This document shows positions 40,087-53,286 of a DNA stretch of 64,000 bases, piece by piece. A program made the position numbers and the translations under genes. Position 1 is the first letter of the stretch. The number at the start of each line of letters is the position of its first letter. Origin of the DNA: Adineta vaga (Eukaryota > Rotifera); NCBI GenBank assembly GCA_021613535.1, contig CP075497.1:3162001-3226000 (forward strand). Direction: 5' to 3'. The notes under the pieces are model-generated. The model worked only from the letters and a program-made list of their open reading frames with translations, had not been told where the DNA came from and made no database searches.

Positions 40087-40716
40087 ATCTGATCAGTTGA
40101 TAGTAATGATATCTTTTTCTTTTTTCTCATGCAAAAATAGGGTCACAGCTGGTAGTATACTTAGATACCATTTAATGAAACCTATCATTCTTTTATTTCT
40201 ATTATATTATTATACGTAGGCAACCATAAAATAATATGTAAACTATTTCAAATAAATCTTATACAACAGTTTCGGGTGTGGGTGAGGGTATTTCCTCTTC
40301 TTTTACACCCATATCCACACCCTCAGTGATGACTTTCATTGCATAATTCACTATGAGATCCTCATTTCCGAACTGAATTCAAGTATCGAATAGAGTTTAT
40401 GCAAACGAAGTGCATATATATCAAAAGAGATAAAATATATCGGATATTCTTTTAAGCTTTTTAATAGAGTAAAGGCGAGTTATTCCTTTTCGGACGAAAC
40501 TAATTCTTTAACATTTGTGAACGATAGTGACATCTTTATACGTGATAATACGAAGAGTGCTCGATTGGTTTCGAAATTCAAGTAAAGAAAACTTTACGCA
40601 GTTCCCAGTCTCAGTTTATTCATTCGTTTACACACTGTCTCATAAAAAAACAATCATCTATCAAAAACTATTGGGTTTCCTATACTCTTTTCTTTCATCG
40701 AAGCCTGCTTTAAAAC
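40087..40716. promoter_or_regulatory. Divergent region with inverted GGGTGTGG motifs
   Basis: Lies between the 39460 gene (-) and RNMT (+). It contains GGGTGTGGGTGAGGGT at 40274-40289 and, on the opposite strand at 40305-40324, GAGGGTGTGGATATGGGTGT. The two arms are an imperfect inverted repeat. G-rich tracts are rare elsewhere in the window. Confidence 0.6.
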
Positions 40717-42316
40717 ATGACTAGTTCAAGTCATCTAGAAGCGACCACATCGACGATTTCTGATGCTCATACATATTATAACAATGCTCAAGAGCAAGGT
40801 TTGGATCGACGAAACGAAAGTATAATTCTCTATCTACGTAATTTCAATAATTGGATCAAAAGCATATTAATTGGTATGTTGTCATATACAATAACTTATT
40901 TCAATTATCTTTTATATTCTGTAGATGAACATTTGAAGTTGTTAAGAAATGAACGACCAGATCGTAGAGATGATATTCATGTATTTGATATGGGTTGTGG
41001 AAAAGGTAAATAACTTCCTATCTCAACGTATGACATGTTATCTTTTCTAGGAGGAGATCGGAAAAAATGGGACGTTGGTCGAGTTAAACATGTTACTTTT
41101 TCTGGTTAGTTAATAGCATGAATTCCAATATCATTGATCTTTTATGTATACTATTTTGTAGATATAGCGGAGAATTTAGTTGAAGCATGCAAAGAACGTC
41201 AAAGAACGAGTGGTTGTCGTTACGGTACAACGTTCTTCCCACTAGATTGTACCCGAGTATGCATTTCCCAATTTCTGTCTACATACACAAACATATTTGT
41301 TATCTATTAGGGATTAGTTCGGGATAAAGTTCGCACGACGGAACCCTGTTTTGATCTTGTCAGTAGTCAATTTGTTCTTCATTATTCATTTGATAAAATA
41401 GAATCTGCAAATCGATTTTTACGTAATGCCGCTGAACTGTTACGAGTCGGCGGCTATTTTATTGGTACTACGGTGAATTCTTGTGCACTTGTGTATGTTT
41501 TCTTTCTCTACTTCAATTCAGCCAATATCATAATTAGTTCTTTTACTTTAGAGAACGTTGTCGAAAATCACCTGATCAAACTATTTCTAATAATGTTTTC
41601 AAAGTAGTCTTTGATTCTTCCATCAATCTTAATACAACAGATACAGAAGCAATTCCATTATTTGGAGCCAAATATCATTTTAGTCTTGATGATGTAGTCG
41701 ATTGTCCTGAATATCTTGTCTATTTTCCTTTACTTGAGAAGTAAGTTGTCAACATTTCAATGTTTTCTACCAATTGATTTTTATAGATTAGCAGGTAATC
41801 ATGGTTTGGAACTAGTTGATCGACAAACATTTAAAGATTATTTTGATAAACATGCAAAAACTAGTGATGGTAAAAAATTATTAAAGATAATGAAAGCTTT
41901 AGAAGTAAAAAGGAATTATTTGAATAATAAATATACGATGTAAATTTTTTTCATGTATTTAGCGCTATGAATCTTCAACAAATGATACACATGCACGACG
42001 AATCGATCGTATTCAATATAAACATGCGGAGAAGTATATCAATGAAAATAGTGAAAAAGATTCAAATCCGACGAGATCTTGTGTAAGTTGCCATAATCAT
42101 TGGATTATAGTTATTTATAATATCAATAACGTTTTATTCTTTAGCGAACTCTATCCCAACAAGAATGGGATATAACAAGTAAGATTGAATTGGAATAATG
42201 GAAGGTTACGTTTGTTTTCAATTGATATTCTAGGTCTTTATGTTACATTTTCTTTCAAAAAAGTGCGTCAAGTCAAATATGATGATAATGATCATGGAGA
42301 ACCTACAACTCAATGA
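40717..42316 (+). CDS. RNMT: mRNA cap guanine-N7 methyltransferase
   Basis: Ten exons in frame: 40717-40873, 40925-41005, 41051-41104, 41162-41256, 41311-41492, 41552-41740, 41787-41904, 41963-42082, 42145-42178, 42234-42316; 370 residues. The enzyme moves a methyl group from S-adenosylmethionine to N7 of the cap guanine in the nucleus. Landmarks: [18 protein letters not shown] motif [69 protein letters not shown], and [18 protein letters not shown]. All conserved blocks of the catalytic domain are present and in order. The long variable N-terminal extension of vertebrate RNMT is absent; only about 25 residues precede the YYN..QE.GL block. AATAAA signals lie 115 bases and 150 bases past the stop. 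Confidence 0.94.
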
Positions 42317-42778
42317 GTCTCATAATGTCTTCATTTTCTTTTGTTGTTCATCAAACTCGGTTTAATCGAGAATTTCTTGTACTTATGAGTGTAGTTGACA
42401 GTTATTTTTGTTGTGTTCTTAATATGAAATAAAAATCAAATGTATTAAACTATTCTCAAAGAATAAAGCTTTTCGTATGAATAAAATGTAGTTGATCGAT
42501 TTATTCTACTATGTTTTATGAAACGCATAAATGAACATTAGTCAAAAAGGTTTCAAGTCTTCTTGAATAACGATAGTTTTACTACGAAAACGTTAGATGA
42601 AAGAATTCAAGTATATAACAGTGATGTCGCACTTGTACATATTCATTTATTTAATCCTATTTTCTCTCTAATTCTTTCTCATCGTCAGATCATGTCTTTC
42701 TTTTCTTTCTGGTCTTTCTTCTCTTCTATTTAGTTTAGTTATATATGTATATATTCAATTGAATTCAAAGACAGAACA
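42317..42778. other. Intergenic spacer
   Basis: 3' end of RNMT with AATAAA-type signals, then promoter region of RCC1. No coding frame supported. Confidence 0.4.
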
Positions 42779-44541
42779 ATGAAAGGTGAACCTCGTATAA
42801 CTACAACACCTGTTACAGCGAAAAATATTCGTCATCGATCAGCATCACCACCGCCTAGTATTACTGCAACTAGAAATAAAAAGAGTACTGTGTCGACGAA
42901 AACAACAGGTACAACTACTAAACGAAAAACAGTTAAAACTGCGGATGGTCTGTTATTCACTTTGATTGTTTTCTATCTGATCGATATTTGAAATTTATTT
43001 TAGTTCAATTATCACGTTCGAAATCATCTGTGACTCGTTCTACACGTTTGCCAAATACGACACGTCGAACAATTCGCCGACAGACCACTTATTTATCTAT
43101 ACCATCTCTTGTAAATGGTAATTCTAAAGGTGGTCAAGTATTGGCTGTTGGTGAAAATGGTATGACCCAATTAGGTCTAAAAAGTTCTATTGATCAACGA
43201 AAAAATCCTCAACCTGTACTTATTCCTGAATCTGTTGTACAAATTGCTGCTGGTCCATTACATTCTGTTTGTTTAACAGATCAAAATAATATCTATACAT
43301 TCGGTTGTAATGATGAACATGCATTGGGTCGATCAGACAGTAATGATGATGATGATGACGACAGTGATCCATTTGGAGAAGTTGATTTTAGTAAAGTATT
43401 AAATCTTGATGAAGAAATTATTATACAAATTGTTGCTGGTGATAGTCATACAATTGTTTTATCGAATCTTGGTAAAGTTTATGGTAGGATTTATCGATCT
43501 TCTTTTTAATGACATGTACTATTTCATATTGTTTTTCGAATGTTTCACGCTGGGGCACATTTCGTTCGAGTACAAATGGAATTTATGGTCTTGTACGTAA
43601 GAATAAAATGGCGAAGAAACCAGTAGAAATCTCATTACCAGAAAAGATTGTTAAATTAGCTAGTGGAAATGATTTTGTTTTGTTTCTCAGTGAAACTGGA
43701 CAAGTTTATTCATGTGGTAATGGTGAAACAGGTCAATTAGGTCGACTGAGTCGATATGCATGTGAAGATGGTCGTCGAGGAGGCACTGGTATAATTATTA
43801 CTGTTTTAATAATGATAATAAAATAACACATATGATTTAGAACGATTGATAACACCAGCACCTATTCTATACAATCGATCAACGATTAAAGAAAAAAAGT
43901 TAGCATTTGAAGATATTTTTACCGGTGCTCATCATTATTTTTTAAAAGTACAAGGTCAACCCTATGTACTTGCTGGTGGTTTGAATAATTTTCATCAAAT
44001 TGGTAAACTTTATGTCTTTTATTTTCAAAGAAAAACGAAGCATTTACATATGATTTATAGGTTTATCAACGGCTGATTCTGTCTTCTTTCCAGTACACAT
44101 TCCTTCACTTGATGGTTATCAATGGAAAAAATTTACTGGTGGTCTACATCATACACTTGGCCTTACTGTCGATGGTAAATCTCTTTCTTTATTCGATCAT
44201 AGTAGAATTCTTTCATTGCTTTTTAAGGTAAAGTCTATGCAATGGGTCGTTGTCATGAAGGTCAGTTAGGTATCGATGGTTTAACAACTCATGTTGATAA
44301 ACCAACTCTTATTCCAAATGTTCCCAAAGCTATTGATATAGCTTGTGGAAATCATGTTTCATTTATAATCGATGAAAACGGTAAAGTTCATTCATTTGGT
44401 GCTGGTACATCTCTTCAACATGGACATGGAGAAGATGATATAAAACTTCCACGTGTGATGTCATCAAAATTTATGGATATAAAAAAAATACTTAATGTCG
44501 CTGTTGGTGCTCAACATACAATTTTTCTCACTAAAGAATAA
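42779..44541 (+). CDS. RCC1: RCC1, Ran guanine-nucleotide exchange factor
   Basis: Six exons: 42779-42947, 43004-43483, 43549-43788, 43841-44002, 44061-44174, 44228-44541; 492 residues. RCC1 binds chromatin and loads GTP on Ran for nuclear transport and spindle assembly. The N-terminus is basic with Thr/Lys/Arg repeats, fitting nuclear import and chromatin contact. Blades read VLAVGENGMTQLGL, NIYTFGCNDEHALGR, KVYGWGTFRSSTNGIYGL, QVYSCGNGETGQLGR, PYVLAGGLNNFHQIG, KVYAMGRCHEGQLGI and KVHSFGAGTSLQHGHG, seven in total, with RGGTERLITP matching animal RCC1 order. An acidic Asp run sits in blade 2. Intron 43484-43548 begins GT but ends TTTCAC, not AG (see findings). The donor of intron 1 is uncertain: GTCTGT at 42948, or GTACAA at 42909; both keep frame. 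Confidence 0.92.
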
Positions 44542-44769
44542 TAATCTATTTCTCTTTTGTTCCTTTCTGTTTCTTCTTTTCTTTACAATAAACAAAAAAC
44601 AAGGAATATAAAACGATGAATTATCATTATTTTGCACATGACCAATCAATTGATGCTTGGCTCTAAGAATACATATACATACACACCGATGTAAATGACA
44701 CCGAGAAAACAAAACATGTACAAAATGAAAAGAAAAAAAAAACCATGCATTTGTTTTTCTGTTTCGAGT

Positions 44770-46361
<1,592 letters not shown>

Positions 46362-48102
46362 AACGCAATTTTCTCTTCTCTCTCTAACGTTTTTTTCTTC
46401 TTATTTGCTAGGAATTGGTTGGTTGAATGAACTAATTTTGAACCAATCGTTAAACGATCCGGTATTAAGCAAGCGAATGTGTGTGAACAATTCTATCTGT
46501 CGATTTCCGGCAGTCAACAACACATATTAATCAATGAATTTATCCTAAATGAGTATAATCACAAAAAATATACACATATATATATCAACATTAAAATATC
46601 TAAAAGTTTTCTTCGCATTTTTATAAATATGAAAAAAAAACCGAGCACAAAAACAGGTTTTCTAGAGGAGCAAAAAATAATATAAACAAGTGTCATCGAA
46701 ACGTAGTATCTTTTTCTCTCATGATTCGTTACGCATTGCCTATATTCAAAATATAACTATTGACACGTATGCGGAGGCGCTTACATTTTTTCTTCGATTG
46801 CGCGTTGTACACCTTCGTCTGACGAAAATCGATTGTCGTTTGAGTAATAGCAACATGAATCTTTTCTGTTCTGTACAAAAAAAAGCCGACGCATACTTTG
46901 TCGAGTGTTTTCTTTTACTCTTTCTTTTTCCTTCTCTCTTGTTCACCTTATTATACTTCAACATGCGTAAGCAGAGGCAAGGCTACAAATGATAGTTGAT
47001 TTGATCCATTGTGAATGAGATTTATGTGAAGCTAGTTTATTTATTTGACAATAATTGTCTTTATGTTTCCTTTCTTTCAGATTGTTTGGTACAACTATAT
47101 ATTTTTCGATTTGCATAAACACGACTAAAGAAACCTTTCAAGTAGATCGAACCTGGTGGATACGTTTCTTTTTGATTTTGCATAGAAAATTTTAATTTTG
47201 TTGTTTTTTCTTTTAGCTCTTGTTAGATTCATTGTCATGAAAATTCAATTTTCTTTTTTTTTCTCTTTCTTTAGATTCAGATCGAAAAGAGTGAAGGAAA
47301 GATTTGATTCGAAGGGCATGTTCGAAAGTTGAGAGGTGAAACAAAATCGAATAAAAAATGAAACAGATTTAAGCTTTTGTTAGTATATCTTCATCAGCAT
47401 GTTAGTTATCTAATGAGAGTGAAGATCAACATCCTGAGTATACATTGATGACACACCCAACGATTAACTCATCGGACTCTCGTTTGGCCACGTGTCAATA
47501 AGATTGATACATTGAACGGAAAAAAGCATGTACATACGTGTATAAAGACATCAAATTAAATAAGCAAGATATCTTTGTATATATTTCGTATGTATGTACG
47601 AAATGAAAACGATAGATAAACATATCATTTAATCATGTTCAATATTAGATTTATTCTTCGATGTATATTTGAAAAAAAAGAAGAAGCAGAAATTGATTTT
47701 TCTCTTCTCACTTGTCTTGTCGGCACAGGAAATAGAGAAATATTTAGATAATTGAAAGAAAATTATATCGCAGATTGTTGTCGTATGCGCATCGATTGAA
47801 AAAGTTGATAAAAGAACGTCTCTATGTATATTGACGTAAAGATGAACTGACCAAATACTAATAAAAGTCTTTATTTTCTTTTCAATTCGATTTGATTCAC
47901 TTGTATAAATGCCGCTTTGTCGATTTATTGACAAACGGAAATCACTCATCAATAATAGTCAACACCATCAACAACCCATCCTTTCATTCCGATCAAACAT
48001 TGTTCGATGAAAGAGAAGAAGAAAAAAAAACCAAAAGCATTCATGCAGAACACTAAAAGTACATATACACTGAGGGTGATGTCATATGTAAAGTAAAATC
48101 AA
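46362..48102. promoter_or_regulatory. Divergent intergenic region
   Basis: Separates KLF (-) from the DHHC gene (+). No coding frame supported; ORFs of 70-107 codons here are hydrophobic or Lys-rich without family resemblance. Confidence 0.4.
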
Positions 48103-49079
48103 ATGATGAAAGTTGTTCGAGTGATTGTTGAAAAATTATGTGTTGTAATAACAATTATTCTTATTTATGAGAATGCACTTGTTTTCTATCAACATCTTTT
48201 TCCGTATTGGTGGTCTCGTGGATTTTATGGACGATTTTTCTTTAATTTTATTCTGGGGCATTGGTTATTAGTTAATACTGTGAGACATTATTATTTAGCA
48301 ATATCGAAATCACCAGGTTTTGTTTCTGATTTAAAAAAAGACTTATCATCAGTAGATGAATCCAAGTATACAAAATGTTTGAAATGTAATATTACGAGGC
48401 CACCTCGAGCACATCATTGTAAAATATGTGACAAATGTGTTCTTCGGTTTGATCATCATTGTAAGTAAAAATAGAAAACAATTCCTATTAACACTCAATG
48501 GTATAAAAGATGTACTCGTAATTTTACTGATGATCATTCATATGTTTAGGTCCTTGGATTAATAATTGTGTTGGATATCGAAATCATGTACATTTTTTCT
48601 TATTTTGTATTTATATGGCAATGATTGCTGCTTTTTCAACAATTGCTGCACAACAACAGTTCCAGTTAGTTATGTTTCATGATCAGATACTTTTTCGTTT
48701 GTTTGATCCAATTCTTCAGCCCTATAATATGACTGTAGCTGTTATAGAACATAATACTATAGGTCCAATCACTGGCGTATTGACACTTTTTCTTTTTATT
48801 ATTAATCTTGTTGCAATGGGTCTTGTATTAAGTTTAACTATATGGCAAATGAGTCTTATTACAAAAGGTCAGACATGTGTTGAAGAAAAGATTGATAAAT
48901 CCATAATGATTAATAATCAACAACAACGACGACGATTCTACGATTATGGATGGAAAGGAAATTGGAAAAGATTTTTTGAAATCAATACTTTTCCTGAATT
49001 ATTAATTCGCTTGTTAATACCGTATACGTTTCAACCGAAATCTGATGGTACACAATGGACATTGAAAGATAATAAATAA
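48103..49079 (+). CDS. ZDHHC16: DHHC palmitoyltransferase, ZDHHC16-like
   Basis: Two exons, 48103-48460 and 48550-49079, in frame; 295 residues. The enzyme attaches palmitate to cysteines of membrane proteins, usually at the ER or Golgi. Two membrane segments precede the Cys-rich domain ([14 protein letters not shown] and [15 protein letters not shown]), and two follow. The Cys-rich domain reads [20 protein letters not shown], then [20 protein letters not shown]. The catalytic Cys codon of DHHC is split by the only intron. The C-terminus has a [14 protein letters not shown] block like YNYG..NW in ZDHHC16. AATAAA overlaps the stop codon region. Confidence 0.88.
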
Positions 49080-49584
49080 ATCTGTTCTTATATGTACTTT
49101 TTCGAACTTATAGTTAGATATTTGAAGAAGATTCGAAGTATAGATGTTTTCGATAATGTCATCGCGGCCGATAATGTTAATATTACACTTCCAATATAAC
49201 AAGTAGAAATAATATAAAATAAAATGTACACACTGCATTATTTCATTGTAATATACAAAGAGATTTTATTATGATATACACGTTCTCTCCCAATATTATT
49301 TATTCTAGATGTTTAATTGTTGAGGTTCAGGTCAATGAAGGGTGACTTATCTATTGTAAATATGATCTTCCATTTCTTCAGACATATTTTCTACATTTTA
49401 ATATGCTCATTCAATAAAAATTCATAACAGTTTTTTCAGTCTAAATTTTTTCGTCGAGGTTAGCAATTCGTATTAATCAACGATGATAGCGGACGGATAC
49501 ACCAATGAACTCACACACACACACACACATATATGTATATATATATATGCATACATAACAAGAGAATTGTTATTTGAACTCAAT
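49080..49584. other. Intergenic spacer with CA/TA repeat
   Basis: Holds a CA run (49512-49529) followed by TA/TG repeats to about 49548, 40 bases upstream of the next start codon. No coding frame supported. Confidence 0.5.
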
Positions 49585-51334
49585 ATGAATCAATTTAATA
49601 TTGATAATCTTTTGATTTTACCAAATGAAATAGTGCTGAACATTTTCAAAAAGCTCAATAATATAGATGTTCTCTATTTATTACTATATACTAATAATCA
49701 TCGACTTGAAACACTAATACTAGAAAATAATTTCGCTAGTATTCTCAATTTTGCAACAACAGCATCATCGTATAATACTTTTGCAATTTATGGATTCTGT
49801 ACTTCAGTATTACCAAGAATTCATTTACAAGTTAAAACTCTTATAGTCAATTCAATGTTTATTAAAGATGTTATTCGTTTCGCTTGTCTTCCCAATTTAA
49901 TGAAACTTCAACTATTTAATGTGAACAGAAATACAATTGAGATATGTTTTGGAGGTAGATAACTAATACGTTGATCAGCTTGAACATTTCGATTGTAACA
50001 GATAAATTAGATAATAACTGTTTGTTCTTCTTTCAGGTGAAACATCATCAAAAACTATTTTTCCACGAAACATAAGAGATCTTACTCTTGTATTCGAAAA
50101 TGTGTCCTATCAAGCATCATTGGAATTCTATACGGTACATCTCTACGACCGTATTTTGAAAATCTGCGAAAATCTAGAACATTTATCTTATATTGGATCA
50201 TATCCACATTATTATCCAGGTTTGAAACTTACCAATGTGCCTTTCACGTCATTTTCGTCTTCAACTCTCAATAAATTATCTATTCGTCTGAAATGTTTTG
50301 ATGATTGTCTTGCTTTACTGGATGGCCGTTTGAAACAATTAATGACTTTGATCATTGTTATTGAGAGTATGGAATACGATTCATCGAATGTTTATAATAT
50401 AGTAGGCAAACGTTTATAAAGAAACTTATTATATACTTATTTTTATATTTTTTAGGATGATCTGCCTAATATGAAATGTTTCTCTTTAACAACAACATCG
50501 TATTGTTTAACGAACGTGTATGATAACCATTTTCTGCCATTTCTTCGTCGTATGTCCAATATTGAAGAATTAACTTTACATATTACTATAAAAAATCGAA
50601 CTGTATTTATAGATGGTACTCATATTTATAATGAAATTCTTATTCACATGCCACGAATTCATTTATTCAACTGTTATATCTGTACGGAAATTATATCGGA
50701 TGATTTAATTCACTATTTATCAAAAGATGACATCCAACAAACTCTTAACAATATAGAATATCAAGAAATGGATTGTTTAGTAAACTATAGATATTCTACT
50801 GCCATATGTTATTTATTTTCATTACCATTTCTATTTGAAGAGTTCACATATATGGGTAATACATTTTCTAATATTATTTTCAATTATGTTAAAAGATTAT
50901 CTGTCAAAGATGATATTCCATTCAAACATGATTTTTTCCATGAAATTGCACAGTGTTTCCCATTACTTGAATCATTATGTATTATTAATACTGAACCACA
51001 ATCAGTAATATCATATACATGGAATAAGATTAATAATGAATGCTATCCAGTTGTTCAGTATCCGAATCTTACATCGCTTCATCTCGAAACTGTTCATATT
51101 GATTATGTTGAACAATTTCTTAATGAATTCAAAACAGATTTACCTTGTCTTACCGAATTAACTGTCAATTATGATCATTTATCAATCGTTACAGAAGATT
51201 TTACAAGAGATGCAACATGGACTAATTGTATGAAAGTAAAAACAATACAATTTGGTGAAAATGTAGAACTTCCAAACCAATTCTATGTTTATTTTTCGTC
51301 TTATTACATTAATGAAACGAATGATGCAGAATAA
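49585..51334 (+). CDS. F-box-like protein with irregular leucine-rich region
   Basis: Three exons, 49585-49954, 50037-50401 and 50456-51334, in frame; 537 residues. The N-terminus, LLILPNEIVLNIFKKLNNID, fits an F-box (LPxEIxxxIFxxL), the SKP1-binding part of SCF ubiquitin ligases. The rest has many Leu/Ile-rich segments in the style of degenerate leucine-rich repeats (LPNLMKLQLFNV, LTLVFENV, NLEHLSYIGSY, NIEELTLHITI, YPNLTSLHLETVHI, LTELTVNYDHLSI), probably a substrate-binding surface. Such F-box/LRR-like genes are numerous in bdelloids, as far as I recall. The stop codon TAA overlaps AATAAA. An upstream in-frame ATG at 49483 would add repeat-encoded residues (HTHTHICIYIY), so I take 49585. 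Confidence 0.72.
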
Positions 51335-51648
51335 AGATTATTTATTACGCATACTTGTTAACTTTGTAGTTTTCTTTTCTTGAAATAGATCAAAATAAAA
51401 TATGTATTTCATTATTTCAAAAAGATGAAAAGCCAGACAAAGATTAATTAATATTTAAAAATTTTAATGTTAGCGTTAACTGAAATATATCAAAGTTAAA
51501 CTTACTTTTCTACTTTCAATTAGAAAAACATTTGATGAATTATGAGATTTCAAAAGTTCTCTTCAGAATTTGATGTTAAACATTACGAGAATATAGAATG
51601 CCTTTATTAGAATAAAATAGAAAGATCAATATTCGATGCGAATGTTTT
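51335..51648. other. Convergent spacer
   Basis: About 310 bases between the 3' ends of the F-box gene (+) and the 51649 gene (-). AT-rich, no supported feature. Confidence 0.4.
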
Positions 51649-52156
51649 TTAACGACCAAGAAAATATTGAAATATGGATGGTGATTGTTGAGCTTTTGGA
51701 TCAGTGTCCCAAATCTTTGTTTTTGGCTGATGCACTTTTTTACCTGTAGATGTAACTGAATCCATTGTTGATGATCTTTGTCGGCTATCGTTTGTGAAAA
51801 CTTGATTAACGGGAGGTCGTCCACGTGAAAGACTAGGTTTAGCAGGTGGTGGTGTACTTGTTGTTGCAGATCGTTCACGTGTATAAGATTTATCATGATG
51901 CCCATGAGACGATGTCGCATTGGTTATGGTCTTTTGTACCCATTGTAAAACTGATCGACTACGTTTTCTTGGTTGATCCTGAAATGAACAATGAGTAAAA
52001 AGATACAATTAAGATTGTATATATTACGTCTTCATGTGTTTTCGAATGTTGCGACGTATAATGTTTATCTTGTTTTATTAATGATTCAGATAAGTGTTCA
52101 GTTGGCGATTGAATCGTTGAATTCGAAGTTTGTTCCGCATCCATGTTACTTTGCAT
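51649..52156 (-). CDS. Small basic Ser/Thr-rich protein, unknown
   Basis: Two exons, 52156-52028 and 51978-51649, in frame; 152 residues (148 from ATG 52144). Exon 1 is polar and acidic. Exon 2 is Arg/Lys/Ser-rich with RKRSRSVLQWVQKTITN, a proline patch (TPPPAKPSLSRGRPP) and a hydrophobic C-terminus SIFQYFLGR. The RKRSRS cluster could be a nuclear signal. I do not recognise a family. Splice sites are GTAATA and TTTCAG. It is head-to-head with the 52501 methyltransferase. Confidence 0.6.
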
Positions 52157-52500
52157 TTGAACTTAAAAAGAAACTACGTCAAAATAAAGCAACTCACTGA
52201 GAATATTATCTATTTTATCTCGATAAAGAAAATAAAGAGAGAGTAGACATGTGATGAAATACTAAGCAATCTACAAGTCATGTTGAAAGAAAAAATGTTC
52301 TACTTTTGTATGATAAAGAACATCATTTGAATATGTAAAAGAAAAAGGAGTTTTTGCACAGAAAATTAATGAACTCCTTCCTTACGATAGCGATATCTAT
52401 TGAAGAGCATTCTAGTTGCTTAGAACAATTCTAAAATAAACGACTTTCATATTCGTTCGTTGAGTGATTTTATTTCGAATGAAATAAGAATAGTTTAATT
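52157..52500. promoter_or_regulatory. Divergent promoter region
   Basis: 344 bases between the start codons of the 51649 gene (-) and the methyltransferase (+), likely holding both promoters. No defined motif recognised. Confidence 0.4.
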
Positions 52501-53286
52501 ATGAATAAGAAACGAAAATCTTCATCTTCAAAATCGAAACGAAATTATGATCAACAAAACTATTGGAATAATCGTTACACTGCTAAGTTAAAAGGAAAAT
52601 ATGTCAATGAAGATGATGATGATGATCATACCGATGAATGGTATTTTTCCTATTCAGATATTTCAGATGTATTAAAATCACATTTAAAAACATGCCATCG
52701 ACAATCTCCTGTACTAGATATTGGGTGTGGTTTATCAAATATTTTTGATGATTTATCTGATGATTCTTTCAATGGCCCATTTGTTGGTGTTGATTATTCT
52801 CCAATTGCTATTAATCAATGTAAAAAGATAAAGAAAAATACAAATTATCATTATTTAATATTAGATATGATGCAAAAATCGAAACCATCTTTACCATATC
52901 AATCTTTCGGTCTGGTTATTGACAAAGCAACAACCGATGGAATTCTTTGTAATTCATCAAATCTCTCAAACATTACAAATATCTATGAACATGTATCAAA
53001 TCTTCTTTCTTCAAATGGAATATTTATTCTTATTACCATTAAAACAGTGGATGATAGAGCTTGGTTTGAAGATTGTCTTATTCCATCACTAATTCGAGGA
53101 AGTGAATATCAACATACAAAATTCATAATTCATTTTCATCGTTGTGTGACATATACAGATGGAAGTGAAAATGGTCCAAATGTTTTTGTTATTGTTAAAT
53201 ATGTCTGTAAATCGTATCCATTGCGTTCTTCAACAAAACGTATGAAACATGATGTATCACAAATAGTAACTGTTAAATGTTACTAG
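52501..53286 (+). CDS. SAM-dependent methyltransferase, METTL13/EEF1AKMT4/CSKMT-like
   Basis: Intronless frame of 261 residues. After a basic Lys/Ser/Arg leader it has QQNYWNNRYT, the YWxxRY signature of this group, an acidic Asp run, and EWYFSYSDI. The SAM site is VLDIGCGLSN (motif I), with VGVDYSPIAINQCKK (acidic loop), LILDMMQ, and SFGLVIDKATTDGIL (the DKGTLD-like motif of EEF1A lysine methyltransferases). The substrate is therefore probably a protein lysine, perhaps elongation factor 1A or citrate synthase, but this is inference from the family. No mitochondrial leader is clear. AATAAA lies about 20 bases past the stop. Confidence 0.78.
   Translation: MNKKRKSSSSKSKRNYDQQNYWNNRYTAKLKGKYVNEDDDDDHTDEWYFSYSDISDVLKSHLKTCHRQSPVLDIGCGLSNIFDDLSDDSFNGPFVGVDYSPIAINQCKKIKKNTNYHYLILDMMQKSKPSLPYQSFGLVIDKATTDGILCNSSNLSNITNIYEHVSNLLSSNGIFILITIKTVDDRAWFEDCLIPSLIRGSEYQHTKFIIHFHRCVTYTDGSENGPNVFVIVKYVCKSYPLRSSTKRMKHDVSQIVTVKCY

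Noticed and set aside
43484-43570. Alternative AG acceptor for the RCC1 intron (for example the AG at 43570)
   Set aside because: It would drop the conserved WGTFRSS segment and break the reading frame.
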